From: Alphaproteobacteria bacterium
GTDB taxonomy: Bacteria > Pseudomonadota > Alphaproteobacteria > Rhizobiales > Rhizobiaceae
DNA length: 35,001 nt
Direction: 5' to 3'
NCBI GenBank assembly: GCA_018829385.1
Contig: JAHJUC010000670.1
Coordinates: 1-35,001, forward strand
Below, one piece after another: positions 1 to 9,039 of the stretch. The notes below the pieces were generated by a model. It was not told the DNA's origin. It worked only from the letters and a program-made list of their open reading frames with translations, and did no database searches. The stretch's first letter is position 1. Every line of letters begins with the position of its first letter. A program made the position numbers and the translations under genes.

Positions 1-1
1 C

Positions 2-76
2 CGCGAACCCAAGGCCAATGTCGAACGCTATGACGGTCTGCGCACGCAGATTGCCGGAGGCCGCCATGCGTCATGA
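2..76 (+). CDS. istA: IS21-family transposase IstA, C-terminal tail (cut by window edge)
   Basis: The open frame from the window edge reads 24 residues ending [11 protein letters not shown] before TGA. It overlaps the start of istB by 11 bases, the usual istA-istB arrangement of IS21 elements. Only the tail is visible, so integrity of the transposase cannot be judged. The identification rests on position next to istB rather than on a domain. Confidence 0.7.
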   Translation, partial: REPKANVERYDGLRTQIAGGRHAS

Positions 77-860
77 TCCTGCCAGCGGTGCCATCGTCAT
101 CATGCTTCGCAGCCTGAAGATGCACGGCATGGCGCAAGCCGCCACCGACCTCATCGATCAGGGTGCTCCGGCCTTTGAAGCAGCCATTCCTATCCTGTCG
201 CAGCTGCTGAAGGCCGAATTGGCCGAACGAGAGGTTCGTTCCATTGCCTATCACATGAAAGCCGCACGCTTCCCGGCCTACAAGGACCTGTCCGCCTTCG
301 ACTTCGCCGCCAGCGAGATCAACGAGGTCACGGTGCGGACGCTGCATCGCTGCGAGTTCATGGACGGCGCGCAAAATGTCGTCCTGATCGGCGGTCCGGG
401 CACCGGCAAGACCCATGTCGCGACCGCCCTGGGCATACAGGCCATCGAGCATCACCGTCGAAAGGTTCGCTTCTTCTCGACTATCGAACTGGTCAACGCG
501 CTGGAACTGGAAAAGGCGAAGGGTAAGGCTGGACAGATCGCCGAAAGCCTGACCCGACTCGATTTGGTAATCCTGGACGAGTTGGGATACCTGCCGTTCA
601 GCACCTCGGGCGGCGCGCTGCTATTCCACATGCTGAGCAAGCTTTACGAGCGCACAAGTGTTGTCATCACCACCAACCTGAGCTTCAGTGAATGGGCTAC
701 GGTCTTTGGCGATGCCAAGATGACCACCGCACTGCTCGACCGACTAACGCACCGTTGCCACATCCTGGAGACTGGAAACGACAGCTTCCGCTTCAAGGCA
801 AGCTCAGCAGCAGCCACCAGAAAACATAAGGAGACTAATCATGCCTTGACCTCAGCATGA
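66..860 (+). CDS. istB: IS21-family helper ATPase IstB
   Basis: A 264-residue AAA+ ATPase that assists the IstA transposase in target selection and strand transfer. The Walker A motif GGPGTGKTH lies near residue 110 and Walker [10 protein letters not shown] near residue 165; both are intact. The ATG at 66 is preferred over the upstream ORF-track start at 18 because it follows a GGAGG ribosome site and gives the standard IstB N-terminus with the short overlap with istA. Length is normal for the family. The element's right end follows directly (861-933), so this half of the IS21 copy looks intact; the left half lies outside the window. Confidence 0.93.
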   Translation: MRHDPASGAIVIMLRSLKMHGMAQAATDLIDQGAPAFEAAIPILSQLLKAELAEREVRSIAYHMKAARFPAYKDLSAFDFAASEINEVTVRTLHRCEFMDGAQNVVLIGGPGTGKTHVATALGIQAIEHHRRKVRFFSTIELVNALELEKAKGKAGQIAESLTRLDLVILDELGYLPFSTSGGALLFHMLSKLYERTSVVITTNLSFSEWATVFGDAKMTTALLDRLTHRCHILETGNDSFRFKASSAAATRKHKETNHALTSA

Positions 861-933
861 GCAGAAATCCATACTCAAAAGTGGCTCACTTCTCGATGGA
901 AACCCGGGGCTCAGTTCTGAGCGGAAATCAACA
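861..933 (+). mobile_element. Right end of the IS21 element
   Basis: Downstream of istB come repeated units of the form TGAGCrGAAATC and GGCTCAsTTCT, ending in AAATCAACA with terminal CA at 933. IS21-family ends carry such tandem terminal repeats. The last 26 bases (908-933) recur with one mismatch at 19815-19840, marking a second, otherwise deleted IS21 copy. The element abuts an IS3 orfB fragment in frame, so IS21 inserted into that IS3 copy. Confidence 0.75.
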
Positions 934-1218
934 CCGTTGGGGCCAAAACGGCATACATCGAGCCTGGATCGCCCTGGGAGAACGGATACTGCGAGAGCTT
1001 CAATGGCAGGATGCGGGATGAATTACTGAACGGCGAAATCTTCTATTCGCTACGCGAGGCCCAGATAATCATCGAAAGCTGGAGGACCCACTACAACACC
1101 AAACGACCCCACCGTGCTCTGGGCTACCGCCCGCCTGCGCCAGAGGCCATCGTCCCGATGGACCAAAGGCCGACCATGAACTAACTTTCAAATTGGACCA
1201 CTCAAGTGGGGCTGCTCA
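934..1218 (+). pseudogene. IS3-family transposase OrfB, C-terminal remnant with right end
   Basis: The frame from 936 reads VGAKTAYIEPGSPWENGY, then ESFNGRMRDELLNGEIFY and HYNTKRPHRALGYRPP, ending at TAA 1182-1184. This is the C-terminal part of the DDE integrase core with its catalytic glutamate (WENGYCESFN). The 5' portion is absent because the IS21 element ends immediately before it. The probable right inverted repeat, GGACCACTCAAGTGGGGC and a few further bases, ends near 1218. Not on the ORF track because no start codon remains. Confidence 0.85.
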
Positions 1219-1288
1219 CTGCAATCAAACAGGCTGCCTAACGGCGGGACAAACTAGTTACAACACAAGACTGGCATCGCGCGTTTGT

Positions 1289-1354
1289 AGCAGGCTTGCC
1301 TGCGACCGCACGAAATCCGTTCGTTGCGAAACATCGAAGTCAATAGCAAGATAA
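1289..1354 (+). pseudogene. Worn remnant of an IS5-family transposase C-terminus
   Basis: The frame from 1289 reads SRLACDRTKSVRCETSKSIAR then stop. It aligns with the C-terminus of the IS5 transposase at 18414-19411 (NRMLACGRPKSVRCQASAGATK), in the opposite orientation. Nucleotide similarity is strongest over about 1291-1337. Sequence upstream is too diverged or frameshifted to extend the match, so this is an older and more decayed relative than the IS5 copies at 18360, 30693 and 34732. Confidence 0.6.
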
Positions 1355-1448
1355 CTAACCTATCATTGGCCGAACTCCGCACATTTGCTGACCCCCACCA
1401 ACGCCCCTGACAACACATTTGCAGTAGAGCCGCTGTTAGCGTGGTGAA

Positions 1449-1486
1449 GGATCTCATCGCAAGTCAAATTGATGGCGATGAGATCC
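1449..1486. repeat. 12-bp perfect inverted repeat
   Basis: GGATCTCATCGC and its exact complement GCGATGAGATCC are separated by 14 bases. It lies 73 bases beyond the stop codon of the chemoreceptor (minus strand). There is no T-run after the stem on either strand, so it is not a typical intrinsic terminator. It could still act as a 3' stabilising stem or be an IS/attachment remnant. The remaining bases from 1355 to 1558 show no gene. Confidence 0.5.
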
Positions 1487-1558
1487 TGCTTCCTTCATAT
1501 TAGGAACTTGAACGAGCGCCGCTACATTGACAGCGGACACGGCAAGCGGCTTGCGAGT

Positions 1559-3911
1559 TCAGAATTCCTCCCACGCTTCAGCTGTCCCGGAGGCCGTACC
1601 GGTTTTCCGGCCGACGGCATTCGCAACTTTCTGGATCAGCGCGCGCGCCGGAGAACGTAAGGCTGATGCTGGCCGATGTTCCTTCCCACGTGTTTCTCCG
1701 AATTTGAACCGGGCGAGCAGACCGTTGAGAGCCGCGGCTTCCGAAGCAAGGCTGTGGCTGGCTGCCGATGTCTGCTCCACCATGGCGGCGTTCTCTTGGG
1801 CGCTCTGATCCATGAGGTTTACGGCCTTGTTGATTTCCCCGAGGCCAACGGACTGTTCCTTGGCGGCCTCGACAATTGCGACGACGTGCTGGTTGATTTC
1901 CTGCACCTCGGCGACGATCTGCTTCAAGGCATCTCCGGTTTCCCCGACAAGCGAAACACCGGAACTGACTTGCTCTGACGAACTCATAATCAGAGATTTG
2001 ATGTCTTGAGCCGCACTTGCCGATCGTTGAGCGAGTTCACGCACTTCCTGGGCAACGACCGCGAAGCCCTTGCCAGCGTCACCTGCGCGCGCCGCTTCAA
2101 CACCTGCATTCAAGGCCAAAAGATTGGTCTGGAAGGCGATACCGTCAATTACTCCGATGATGTTGCTGATTTCATGCGAAGAGGTCTCGATTGCGGCCAT
2201 AGCCGCTACCGCCTGCTCGACCACGGTACCCGAGTGTTCCGCCTGCTGACGGGTGCGGGCAACCAGATCGCCCGCCTCACCGGCTCTCGCGCTTGTATCA
2301 CGAACAGCTGTCGTGATTTGTTCGATCGCCGCCGCAGTCTGTTCAACAGAAGCAGCCTGTACTTCAGTACGCTTTGCAAGATCGTCGGCAGCGGCACGGA
2401 TCTGCTCGGACCCGGAATGAATTGCAGCGGCGTTGTCTCCAACCATGCGCAGAGCCTCTTCCAATCGTTCCGCAGACTGATTGAAGTCTAGCCGGATCTG
2501 ATCGAGAGAATCGACGAACGGAACCTCGATCCGGTGACCCACATCTCCTTCGGCAAGATGACCAAGCGCCGTTCCGAGCGTATCCGTCGCTGTCTTCAAC
2601 TGTTGGGCTTCAGCGGCCTTCTGCGCCTCTCGCTCCTGCCTTTCACGTTCCGTCAGTTCACGTCCTTCTGCTGCGGCTTCCTCCAGGCGACGATTATTGA
2701 GGCCGGCCTCGCGGAACACCTCGACTGCGCGCGCCATCTGACCGATCTCGTCACCACGCTCAACGGATGGAATGGCAATGTCGAGGTTGCCATCCGCTAG
2801 CCTGGACATGGTCCCTGTTAGTGACTGAATCGGCCGCGCGATGCGCATCACTACGATCCAGAATGCAAATGCACCGATCGAAATAGCCAGGAGCAGGCCT
2901 ATAGCGCTAATCATAACATCAAAACGCCCGCTGCTTTCCACCTGATTTGTGTAGCTACCGGCAGATGCTCCGATGGAGTCCGAAAGTGCAAGCAAGCTGT
3001 CGATTGCGTTCGTCGCTGCACTGATCCATTGGTCTCCCGTCAGCGGATAGTCACGCGCTTCCGCGCTGGCCGCATAAACACTTTTCCGCGTATTCTCATA
3101 AGCGGTGAAAAACGTCTGCCGAGCGTTATCAACGGCGGAGATGACAGATGAACTTGCAAAATCGCGGCTGGAATAAAGGTCCACTGAAGCCCATGCCTGT
3201 TCAAGCCGGCCACGGTAGTCGGCAAGCATTGCCATCTGTTGGGGATTGAGCTGGGCACCCCTTGCTATAGCACCACCGATCACCGCGCGTTCCCGTCCAG
3301 CATATTCCGTGATCACCCACATGGCCTCTCGCAGGTCAAGCAGTATCTGGGTCCGCGCAAGCGCACTTGTCGGTACCGTCTGCGCTGCCTTCCTCAGGTT
3401 CTGAGAGGACATGATCACTGCGGTGATGCTGGGCACCCATTGGGCCATTGTTTCCTGATCGCGAACGGCGACGTCGAGAGACAGTTGCTGATCCGCCTTG
3501 TTCCGGATGTTCTCAAGAGTTGCCCTGTTCTTGGATACCAATGAGAGTAGGGCATCCTTACCCTTGAACTCAGGCGAGTTGGCTACTTGCGCCAGCGCCG
3601 CGTCCAATGCCCGATCCCCGCGTTGGCGAAGGTCGGCGATGCGAGCAAGCAGCTCGGCCGGTGCCTTCGCTGAACTGGAAAACGCCGTGTTGGTGATCCC
3701 CCTTTCTTGCGCGAGCGAACCTGCGCTCGCAAGGAAGAAATCGCCGGTTTCATTGTTGCTGCGCATGGCTTGCGCGCTCTGCATTCGGTCCCAAGCCGAC
3801 AACATGTTGATGACAGCAAGGACAAGCAACCCTGCGACGAGAGTTGAGAGGATCGCGATCAATGTGGCCCGGATGCTGATCGATTTCCGGCGGGTCGGCG
3901 TGGCGGCATGC
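1559..3911 (-). pseudogene. Methyl-accepting chemotaxis protein, start codon lost to an IS
   Basis: A transmembrane chemoreceptor. The reading frame continues upstream of the ORF-track start (a TTG at 3862) to the IS junction at 3911, coding HAATPTRRKSISIRATLIAI, the expected cytoplasmic tip before TM1. Order: TM1, a long helical periplasmic region with an AQERGITNTAF segment reminiscent of nitrate/nitrite-sensing (NIT) domains, TM2 (SAIGLLLAISIGAFAFWIVV), a HAMP domain, and the signalling domain with the hairpin-tip sequence NLLALNAGVEAARAGDAGKG. The protein ends in WEEF, resembling the C-terminal xWxxF pentapeptide that tethers CheR. No in-frame ATG is left near the junction, so only the start codon and promoter seem lost. 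Expression would need a fortuitous start such as TTG 3862. The NIT assignment is tentative. Confidence 0.85.
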
Positions 3912-4145
3912 TCGCGGCAATGCTGTCCTCACCACGCAGGCCCTCCAGCACGATACGGATTTTGTCCTCGGAGGAATGGTGTTTGCGCGTCGCGCGGCGA
4001 ATGTCCTTGATCGTCTTCTCTGCCGCCGATGTCTGCGGCCCGGTTTTCTGTCTCATCTTAGCTTCCTTTGAGTGAGCTACGATGAGCCGAAAATCCTCTC
4101 TTCTCAATTAAACCAAATCTGTCTCAAGGGCGCTGATGTCGGACA
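3912..4145 (-). mobile_element. Left-end fragment of an IS3-family element, with 5' part of orfA
   Basis: Read on the minus strand, this begins with the inverted repeat TGTCCGACATCAGCGCCC at 4145. It continues through the orfA start (ATG at 4056, MRQKTGPQTSAAEKTIKD) and stops in GLRGEDSIAA. It closely matches the first 234 bases of the complete copy at 32605-34155. The rest of the element is gone; sequence from 3911 belongs to the chemoreceptor. Its left end is fused to the 3' end of ftsH. The orfA frame runs 53 bases into chemoreceptor DNA, out of frame with it, before stopping at 3859. Confidence 0.85.
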
Positions 4146-5999
4146 TGGACCAAGGCAGGCCTTGATCGCGTCCAGATCCAACGTTTCCTCAGCCTCTAGC
4201 CTGACAACAAGTCGCATAACCTGATCACGGTGCTCGTCGATCAGGTGAACCGCCTGTTTTTCGGCTTCATGCAGTAAGGTGATCACCGCTTGATCGACCC
4301 GTGCAGCGGTTTCGTCTGCGAAAGTCCGAGGCTGAGCGATCTGTTGCCCGAGGAACGGATGATCCTCGCTTTCACGCAGATCGACCGGGCCGATTTCGGG
4401 GTCCATCCCCCAGCGCGCGACCATTGAGCGTGCCAGCGTTGTTGCTCGCCCGATGTCGTCATCAGCACCGGAACTGACCGATCCGAGCAACACCTTTTCG
4501 GCAGCCCGACCAGCCAGTAGCGTGGTAAGTTGACCCCGCAGGTAGGCTTCCGGCAGTGTGTGGCGTTCATGTTCAGGCAACATATGCGTGCTGCCAAGGC
4601 TGCGTCCGCGCGGGATGATCGTGACCTTGTAGAGCGGGTCAGCACCGGGATTGTAAAAAGCGGCGGCAGTATGGCCGGCCTCATGCACCGCCAGACGGTG
4701 CTTTTCATCTGGCATAATCGCTAGCGTGCGGACAGTGCCCATCATCACCTTGTCTCGCGCCTCGTCCAGGTCGGCTGACTTGATATCCGACCCCGATCGA
4801 CGCGCAGCGGTTATCGCGGCTTCGTTCAGCAGGTTTTTCAAATCTGCCCCAGAAAATCCCGGCGTGCCTGCAGCGACCAGATCGAGATCGACATCAGGGT
4901 GCAGGGGCAAGTCCTTGATATGCACATTCAGGATTGCGCGACGAGCAGGCTTGTCGGGCAGCGATAGGGTTACATGGCGGTCGAAGCGGCCCGGACGCAA
5001 CAGCGCCGGGTCCAGCACATCCGGGCGGTTGGTTGCGGCCAGAACCACAACCGCCTCGCGTGCACTAAACCCGTCCAGTTCCGCCAGGATCTGGTTCAAC
5101 GTCTGTTCACGTTCATCATGACCGCCACCAAGACCCGTACCACGGGTGCGCCCGATACTGTCCAACTCGTCGATGAAGATGACGGACGGTGCCTGTTTTC
5201 GTGCCTCCTCGAACATCTTGCGCACACGGCCAGCGCCGACCCCCACGAAGACCTCGATGAATTCCGAACCCGAGGTGGAGAAAAATGGTACATCCGCCTC
5301 ACCGGCCAGCGCGCGGGCAAGCAGGGTCTTGCCGGTGCCCGGTGGACCCATCATCAGGACTCCATGAGGCACTGTCGCGCCAACCTTCTGGAATCGATCG
5401 GGATCGCGCAGAAACTCCACGAGTTCGGAAACCTCGCGCTTGGCCTGATCCTGCCCCGCCACATCATCGAAGGTGACCTTGCTGTCCGGTTTGGTGGCTT
5501 TCGAAGCTCGCCCGCTAAGGAAATCACCCATGCCGCCGGGCAATCCACCGCTCATGCCGCCACCGAACCCACTGCCCATCATTCGGCGGCTGAGCCACAG
5601 GTAGAACCCTACAATCAGTATCCAGGGCAGCAGCGAGCTCAGCACCGAAGCTGTCCTTGGCTCTTCGGCGGTCACGATGACGCCCATTTTTTCAAGCAAC
5701 GGCAACAGCTCCGGGTCTACCTGCTGTGGGGTGACAGCACGCACCTTCTCTGCGCCTTCTGCGGGTGGCTTGCGCAGTACCGCGACAATGGCCGAAGCCT
5801 CGAGCGTCGCCTCACCGACAGCGCCCTGCCGGATCATCTCCTTGATTTCGGTGTAGGACACGGTCCTTACTGCGGTTGCACCACCCGGCCATTGCGTCGA
5901 CATGACGAAGAAGGTCATCAGTCCCGCCACCACTGCCAATAGCATTTGTGCCAGAACATCGGATCCAGGCTTCTCCGGCGGATTTGCGTGGTTGGCCAT
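4104..5999 (-). CDS. ftsH: ATP-dependent zinc metalloprotease FtsH, C-terminus replaced by IS-encoded residues
   Basis: Membrane-anchored AAA+ protease for misfolded membrane and regulatory proteins. Visible: TM1 ([18 protein letters not shown]), a periplasmic stretch, TM2 ([14 protein letters not shown]), Walker [11 protein letters not shown], Walker [12 protein letters not shown], second region of homology [20 protein letters not shown], zinc site HEAGH and third ligand region SSGADDD. The ORF track starts at a TTG at 6014; ATG 5999 is preferred because AAAGG lies 5 bases before it. Native sequence runs to [10 protein letters not shown]; the last 13 codons ([13 protein letters not shown]) are the inverted repeat of the IS3 fragment. 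FtsH tails beyond this point are poorly conserved, so the protease may still work. Being beside stress genes, it may be an accessory rather than the housekeeping copy. A palindromic FNR-like site lies about 100 bases upstream. Confidence 0.93.
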   Translation of the reverse strand: MANHANPPEKPGSDVLAQMLLAVVAGLMTFFVMSTQWPGGATAVRTVSYTEIKEMIRQGAVGEATLEASAIVAVLRKPPAEGAEKVRAVTPQQVDPELLPLLEKMGVIVTAEEPRTASVLSSLLPWILIVGFYLWLSRRMMGSGFGGGMSGGLPGGMGDFLSGRASKATKPDSKVTFDDVAGQDQAKREVSELVEFLRDPDRFQKVGATVPHGVLMMGPPGTGKTLLARALAGEADVPFFSTSGSEFIEVFVGVGAGRVRKMFEEARKQAPSVIFIDELDSIGRTRGTGLGGGHDEREQTLNQILAELDGFSAREAVVVLAATNRPDVLDPALLRPGRFDRHVTLSLPDKPARRAILNVHIKDLPLHPDVDLDLVAAGTPGFSGADLKNLLNEAAITAARRSGSDIKSADLDEARDKVMMGTVRTLAIMPDEKHRLAVHEAGHTAAAFYNPGADPLYKVTIIPRGRSLGSTHMLPEHERHTLPEAYLRGQLTTLLAGRAAEKVLLGSVSSGADDDIGRATTLARSMVARWGMDPEIGPVDLRESEDHPFLGQQIAQPRTFADETAARVDQAVITLLHEAEKQAVHLIDEHRDQVMRLVVRLEAEETLDLDAIKACLGPCPTSAPLRQIWFN

Positions 6000-6095
6000 A
6001 TCGGCCTTTCCCAATTATCGCATTACTGTTTGTCGCAGTTTGCTGCCTGTCACATTGTATGTGTTGAACATTCCCACAAGAATCCCGGCACCGCC

Positions 6096-6109
6096 TTGAC
6101 ACAGGTCAA
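6096..6109 (-). promoter_or_regulatory. Candidate CRP/FNR-family operator upstream of ftsH
   Basis: TTGACACAGGTCAA is a perfect palindrome of the form TTGAC-N4-GTCAA, one base per half-site away from the FNR/FixK consensus TTGAT-N4-ATCAA and similar to sites used by alphaproteobacterial Nnr/Dnr-type regulators. Its centre is 103 bases before the ftsH ATG. A possible -10 (TACAAT on the minus strand, 6054-6059) would put the start of transcription about 55 bases from the centre, not an ideal activator spacing. Which regulator binds is unknown. Confidence 0.5.
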
Positions 6110-6421
6110 CGGCTCGGGCTCCGTGCGACGGGGCGCGTCGGTCATGCCGCGGCGCGGACAGAAACCGGATCGTGTCCCAAGGCGTTCTCTAATCGCCGTG
6201 GTCAAGGGCTGATCCTTCTGCGCCTTGATTCGCGTGCCGGGCTCTTGGGTTCTCTCCGCGGTCGTCGCTTTGGACGCCGTATGTTTGCGTTCAGGGTTGG
6301 GTGGATCGAAGTGGTGTGCGCGGTCTTGGCCGCATAGCGCGGAGCGATCTCACGCTCGCCGCGCGTCCCGGCTGGACGCATTCCGTTGCGTTGAGGATCA
6401 ACGTCGTTTTGATTTCTGGGC
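6110..6421. other. Gene-free stretch between the ftsH promoter and an IS110 remnant
   Basis: Several short overlapping open frames occur on both strands here, but none has a recognisable product or a good ribosome site. GC is high and the frames are mutually exclusive shadows. It may be worn mobile-element DNA adjoining the IS110 fragment; nothing specific can be supported. Confidence 0.4.
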
Positions 6422-6943
6422 CTATGCCATGGCCGCCTCCCGGAAGGGCGTGTTGGTGCGCCACATGGCATGCAGGGTCACAGCCAGCTTCCGCGCTGAC
6501 GCAACCTTGGCTTTCCGGGGGCCAGTCCGCTCTGCAATCGCTCTGGCCCAGCTGCGCAGGCGCGGGCCACCCAGGTTTCGGCAGAAGATCGCGTTTGCCG
6601 CCTCGTAGAGGCACTTTCGGGTGAACCCGTCCCCGAGCTTGGAGACCCGTCCATTTCGGCTGATCTCACCGGATTCATATCGCCTTGGCGTGAGGCCGAG
6701 ATAGGCTCCCGCGCTCGATGACTTGCGGGACCTGTCTGCGTCATCAAACGCCGCAACGACCGCCATGGCGGTTATCGGCCCCACGCCAGGGGCCGTCATC
6801 AGCAATCTGACCGTCGCATGGCACTTGGCAATCGCCCGGATTCGAATGTCGAGCGCAGCAATCCGAGCCAGGATGTCGCTGCGTGCCTGCATCAGGGCCT
6901 CGAAGATCGGCACTAGTTCCGGGGTGACAGCCAACGCAGTCAC
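6422..6943 (-). pseudogene. IS110-family transposase, C-terminal fragment
   Basis: About 173 residues covering the C-terminal Transposase_20 domain, with the family signature LLMTAPGVGPITAMAVVAAF followed by SAGAYLGLTPRRYESGE and GDGFTRKCLYEAANAIF. The N-terminal RuvC-like DEDD half (roughly 160 residues in the family) is missing, and upstream sequence (6944-7200) does not continue it. The open frame begins at a GTG, but this is a truncation point rather than a true start. 6944-7200 contains no recognised gene. Confidence 0.85.
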
Positions 6944-7201
6944 GCTAATTGTTCAGGGTGAAATCCGGCCCTACGAAAATGTTCGGTCGAGCCGACGTAT
7001 GAACGAAATGCGGCTAATCGAACTGCTATGGCCCATCGAAATCCTTCAGGAACTCGGCAACACGCCCGTGACGCTGAGAATTGCGCTCAGCACCTTCATC
7101 GCCCCAAACCCGTCTGAAACGGCCAGAGGAAAAAACTACGGTATGCGTCTCATGGCCTTCGGTTCAAACTGAAAGGCGCGGATGAAGACGTTGACCGGTT
7201 T

Positions 7202-7927
7202 GTGCGCCGGGTCGGGAGAGTATCTACAGTCTGGCTCTATTATCGGTTTCCTCTGAGCCTGCGTGACGTTGAAGACCTGCTTGCTGAGCGTGGCATTGAT
7301 GTCTCGTTTCAGACCATCTCCGAGTGGGTTGCAAAGTTCGGCAGCAAGTTCGCGCATCGACTCCGGCGACAGTCGCGAGGTAGCTTTGCCGACAAGTGGC
7401 ACCTTGATGAGATGGTTGTGTCCATCAAGGGACAGAAATACTGGCTATGGCGCGCCGTCGATGCCAACGGATACGTCCTCGAGGCTATCCTGCAAAGCCG
7501 CAGAAATCGGAAGGCCGCTCTCCGGCTGATGCGAAAGCTGCTGAGAGCCCAAGGTATCACGCCACGTGTAATGATTACCGACAAGCTGCGCTCCTATTCG
7601 GCCGCGAAAGCTGAGCTGATCCCAGGCGTCGAGCATCGCTCGCATAAGGCTTGAACAATCGCGCAGAGAACTCTCACCTTCCTCTGCGACGACGAGAAAA
7701 GCGTATGATGCGGTTCAAATCGGCGCGCCAATGCCAGGGTTTCGTCTCAAACCACGGTCAGATCGGCAATCTCTTCCATCTTCATTGAAAACATCTTACC
7801 GCAACCGATCATCGCCAACTTCGCGCCCATGCCACTACGGCCTGGCGGGAGATCGCCATGTTGATCGAGGCCTGAAAGCTCTGTCAAAGACTGCTTTCAC
7901 CCCAGACACGATTAAGGCGACGCTACC
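7202..7927 (+). pseudogene. IS6-family transposase, frameshifted and stop-interrupted
   Basis: The DDE transposase of an IS6-type element. First frame (from 7202): FPLSLRDVEDLLAERGIDVS (helix-turn-helix), then WHLDEM and MITDKLRSY carrying the first two catalytic aspartates. At about 7648 one G is missing: HRSHKG becomes CATAAGGCTTGA and the frame ends. The next frame continues NNRAENSH (third catalytic residue), then QCQGFVSNHGQIGNLFHLH with a second stop (CATTGA for CATCGA), and ends WREIAMLIEA. The N-terminal residues before WLYYRF look degenerate. A likely right inverted repeat ends in GACGCTACC at 7927, similar to the IS6 end at 18071. Dead copy. Confidence 0.85.
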
Positions 7928-7953
7928 ATCGAAGGTTCCTTGCGTCGTGACAT
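7928..7953 (-). pseudogene. Start of an unidentified gene cut by the IS6 element
   Basis: On the minus strand AAGGAGACCCAAT precedes an ATG at 7953, a strong ribosome site with good spacing. The frame reads MSRRKEPS up to the IS6 end at 7927 and stops shortly afterwards inside the IS. It follows the L,D-transpeptidase gene on the same strand, so it may be the first codons of the next gene, lost when the IS6 element arrived. No function can be given. Confidence 0.3.
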
Positions 7954-8036
7954 ATTGGGTCTCCTTCTTACCCATTATGCCCATCCGCAAACGAAATTCA
8001 TGACAGTCCCTGATGGTTCGTGTGTTTCCTGATGCA

Positions 8037-8594
8037 TCACAACACCACCACCTTTGCACCAACCGGCACTCTTTCATAAAGGTCTTCGACATGTGCATTG
8101 ATCATGCGAATACAGCCGTTGGAGACCGAGCGCCCAATCGACGAGGGCTGTGTCGTGCCGTGGATGCGGTAGTAGGTGTCGCGTCCGTTCCTGTAGAGAT
8201 AAAGCGCGCGTGATCCGAGCGGATTGCCGGGACCGCCGGGGACACCCTTGGCATATTTTGCGTATTTGCCGGGCTGGTGCCGGATCATGTTCTTCGTCGG
8301 CGTCCAGCTTGGCCATTTCGCCTTGCGAGCAATCGTGGCAGTCCCTTTGAAAGTAAGGCCCGCCTTGCCAACACCCACGCCGTAGCGGCGTGCAATTCCA
8401 TTGCTCAGTTGCAAGTAGAGAAAGTGGTTCGTTGGGTCGACGATAACGGTACCGGGCGCGTATCCCGAGAATGCTACTGATTGTGGCTCAAACTTGGGGT
8501 CGAGCTTGAATAACTTTACATGCGCGTGAGCCTGCGGTGCCGACATCAATGCCAAAGCCGCAAAGCCCAACATGAGTTTTCGTTTGGAGATCAT
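8037..8594 (-). CDS. L,D-transpeptidase (YkuD domain), exported
   Basis: A 185-residue cell-wall cross-linking enzyme acting in the periplasm on peptidoglycan tetrapeptides. A Sec signal ([24 protein letters not shown]) is followed by the YkuD fold with the catalytic signature: histidine in [13 protein letters not shown] and the cysteine in SNGCIRM. The ORF track extends this frame upstream to 8930, but that part is a fragment of a membrane transporter. ATG 8594 is chosen because it follows GAGGTAATC and starts the signal peptide. It could instead carry out protein anchoring, as some YkuD proteins do. Length is typical for a single-domain secreted family member. Confidence 0.92.
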   Translation of the reverse strand: MISKRKLMLGFAALALMSAPQAHAHVKLFKLDPKFEPQSVAFSGYAPGTVIVDPTNHFLYLQLSNGIARRYGVGVGKAGLTFKGTATIARKAKWPSWTPTKNMIRHQPGKYAKYAKGVPGGPGNPLGSRALYLYRNGRDTYYRIHGTTQPSSIGRSVSNGCIRMINAHVEDLYERVPVGAKVVVL

Positions 8595-8930
8595 GATTAC
8601 CTCGTGACTGATCAAATTCCGGAAGCGCCCGTTGGCGCGGCTATCCGTGATCAGGACAGCCCAGAATAGCGCGAACTCAATCCCATGTAGCAGCATGATG
8701 GCAAACGAAACCGCTCCAAGGATCAGGTTCACAACGGTCTTGACGAGCAGATACTGCCCAATCCGTTCGTATATTCGTGATGGAAGCGAAATTGCGCGGC
8801 CATCGGCCCCTTCGCCGCCCAGTGCAATCACCATCTTCTGCGTCATCACGCCGCGTTCGGCCATGAAGAAGCTGGCATAGAGCACCACGAGGAAGAGGGT
8901 GCCGTTAAAAATGGAAGGATTACCGTCCAA
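8595..8930 (-). pseudogene. Fragment of an AI-2E-family (PF01594) membrane transporter
   Basis: In frame with and directly upstream of the L,D-transpeptidase lies about 100 residues of a polytopic membrane protein: [20 protein letters not shown], then [20 protein letters not shown] and [19 protein letters not shown]. This spacing of helices and the Y-L-L-V-K-T region resemble the middle of AI-2E-family permeases. Both the N-terminal helices and the C-terminal half are absent; after FWAVL the sequence ([13 protein letters not shown]) is unrelated. The frame opens at a TTG with an in-frame TGA a few codons upstream. The merged 297-residue ORF is therefore an artefact of deletion. Confidence 0.6.
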
Positions 8931-8932
8931 CG

Positions 8933-8946
8933 TCGATCTAAATCAA
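8933..8946 (-). promoter_or_regulatory. Weak FNR/FixK-like site
   Basis: On the minus strand TTGATTTAGATCGA matches TTGAT-N4-ATCAA except at one position. It sits in the 109-base gap between the flavoprotein gene and the transporter fragment. It may have served the gene now reduced to that fragment. Weaker than the other sites; listed because three better ones occur within 6 kb. Confidence 0.3.
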
Positions 8947-9039
8947 CGATCTCGAACCGGTTCGCGGTGCGATCGACACGACCGCATTACACCTCAGAGC
9001 CAGCGTCCCGGCCAGACCGTAGTCCAGCCGGAATAGGCC

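Noticed and set aside
4974-5942. 322-residue plus-strand ORF over ftsH
   Set aside because: It lies entirely inside ftsH, has histidine/arginine-rich shadow composition and no recognisable motif.
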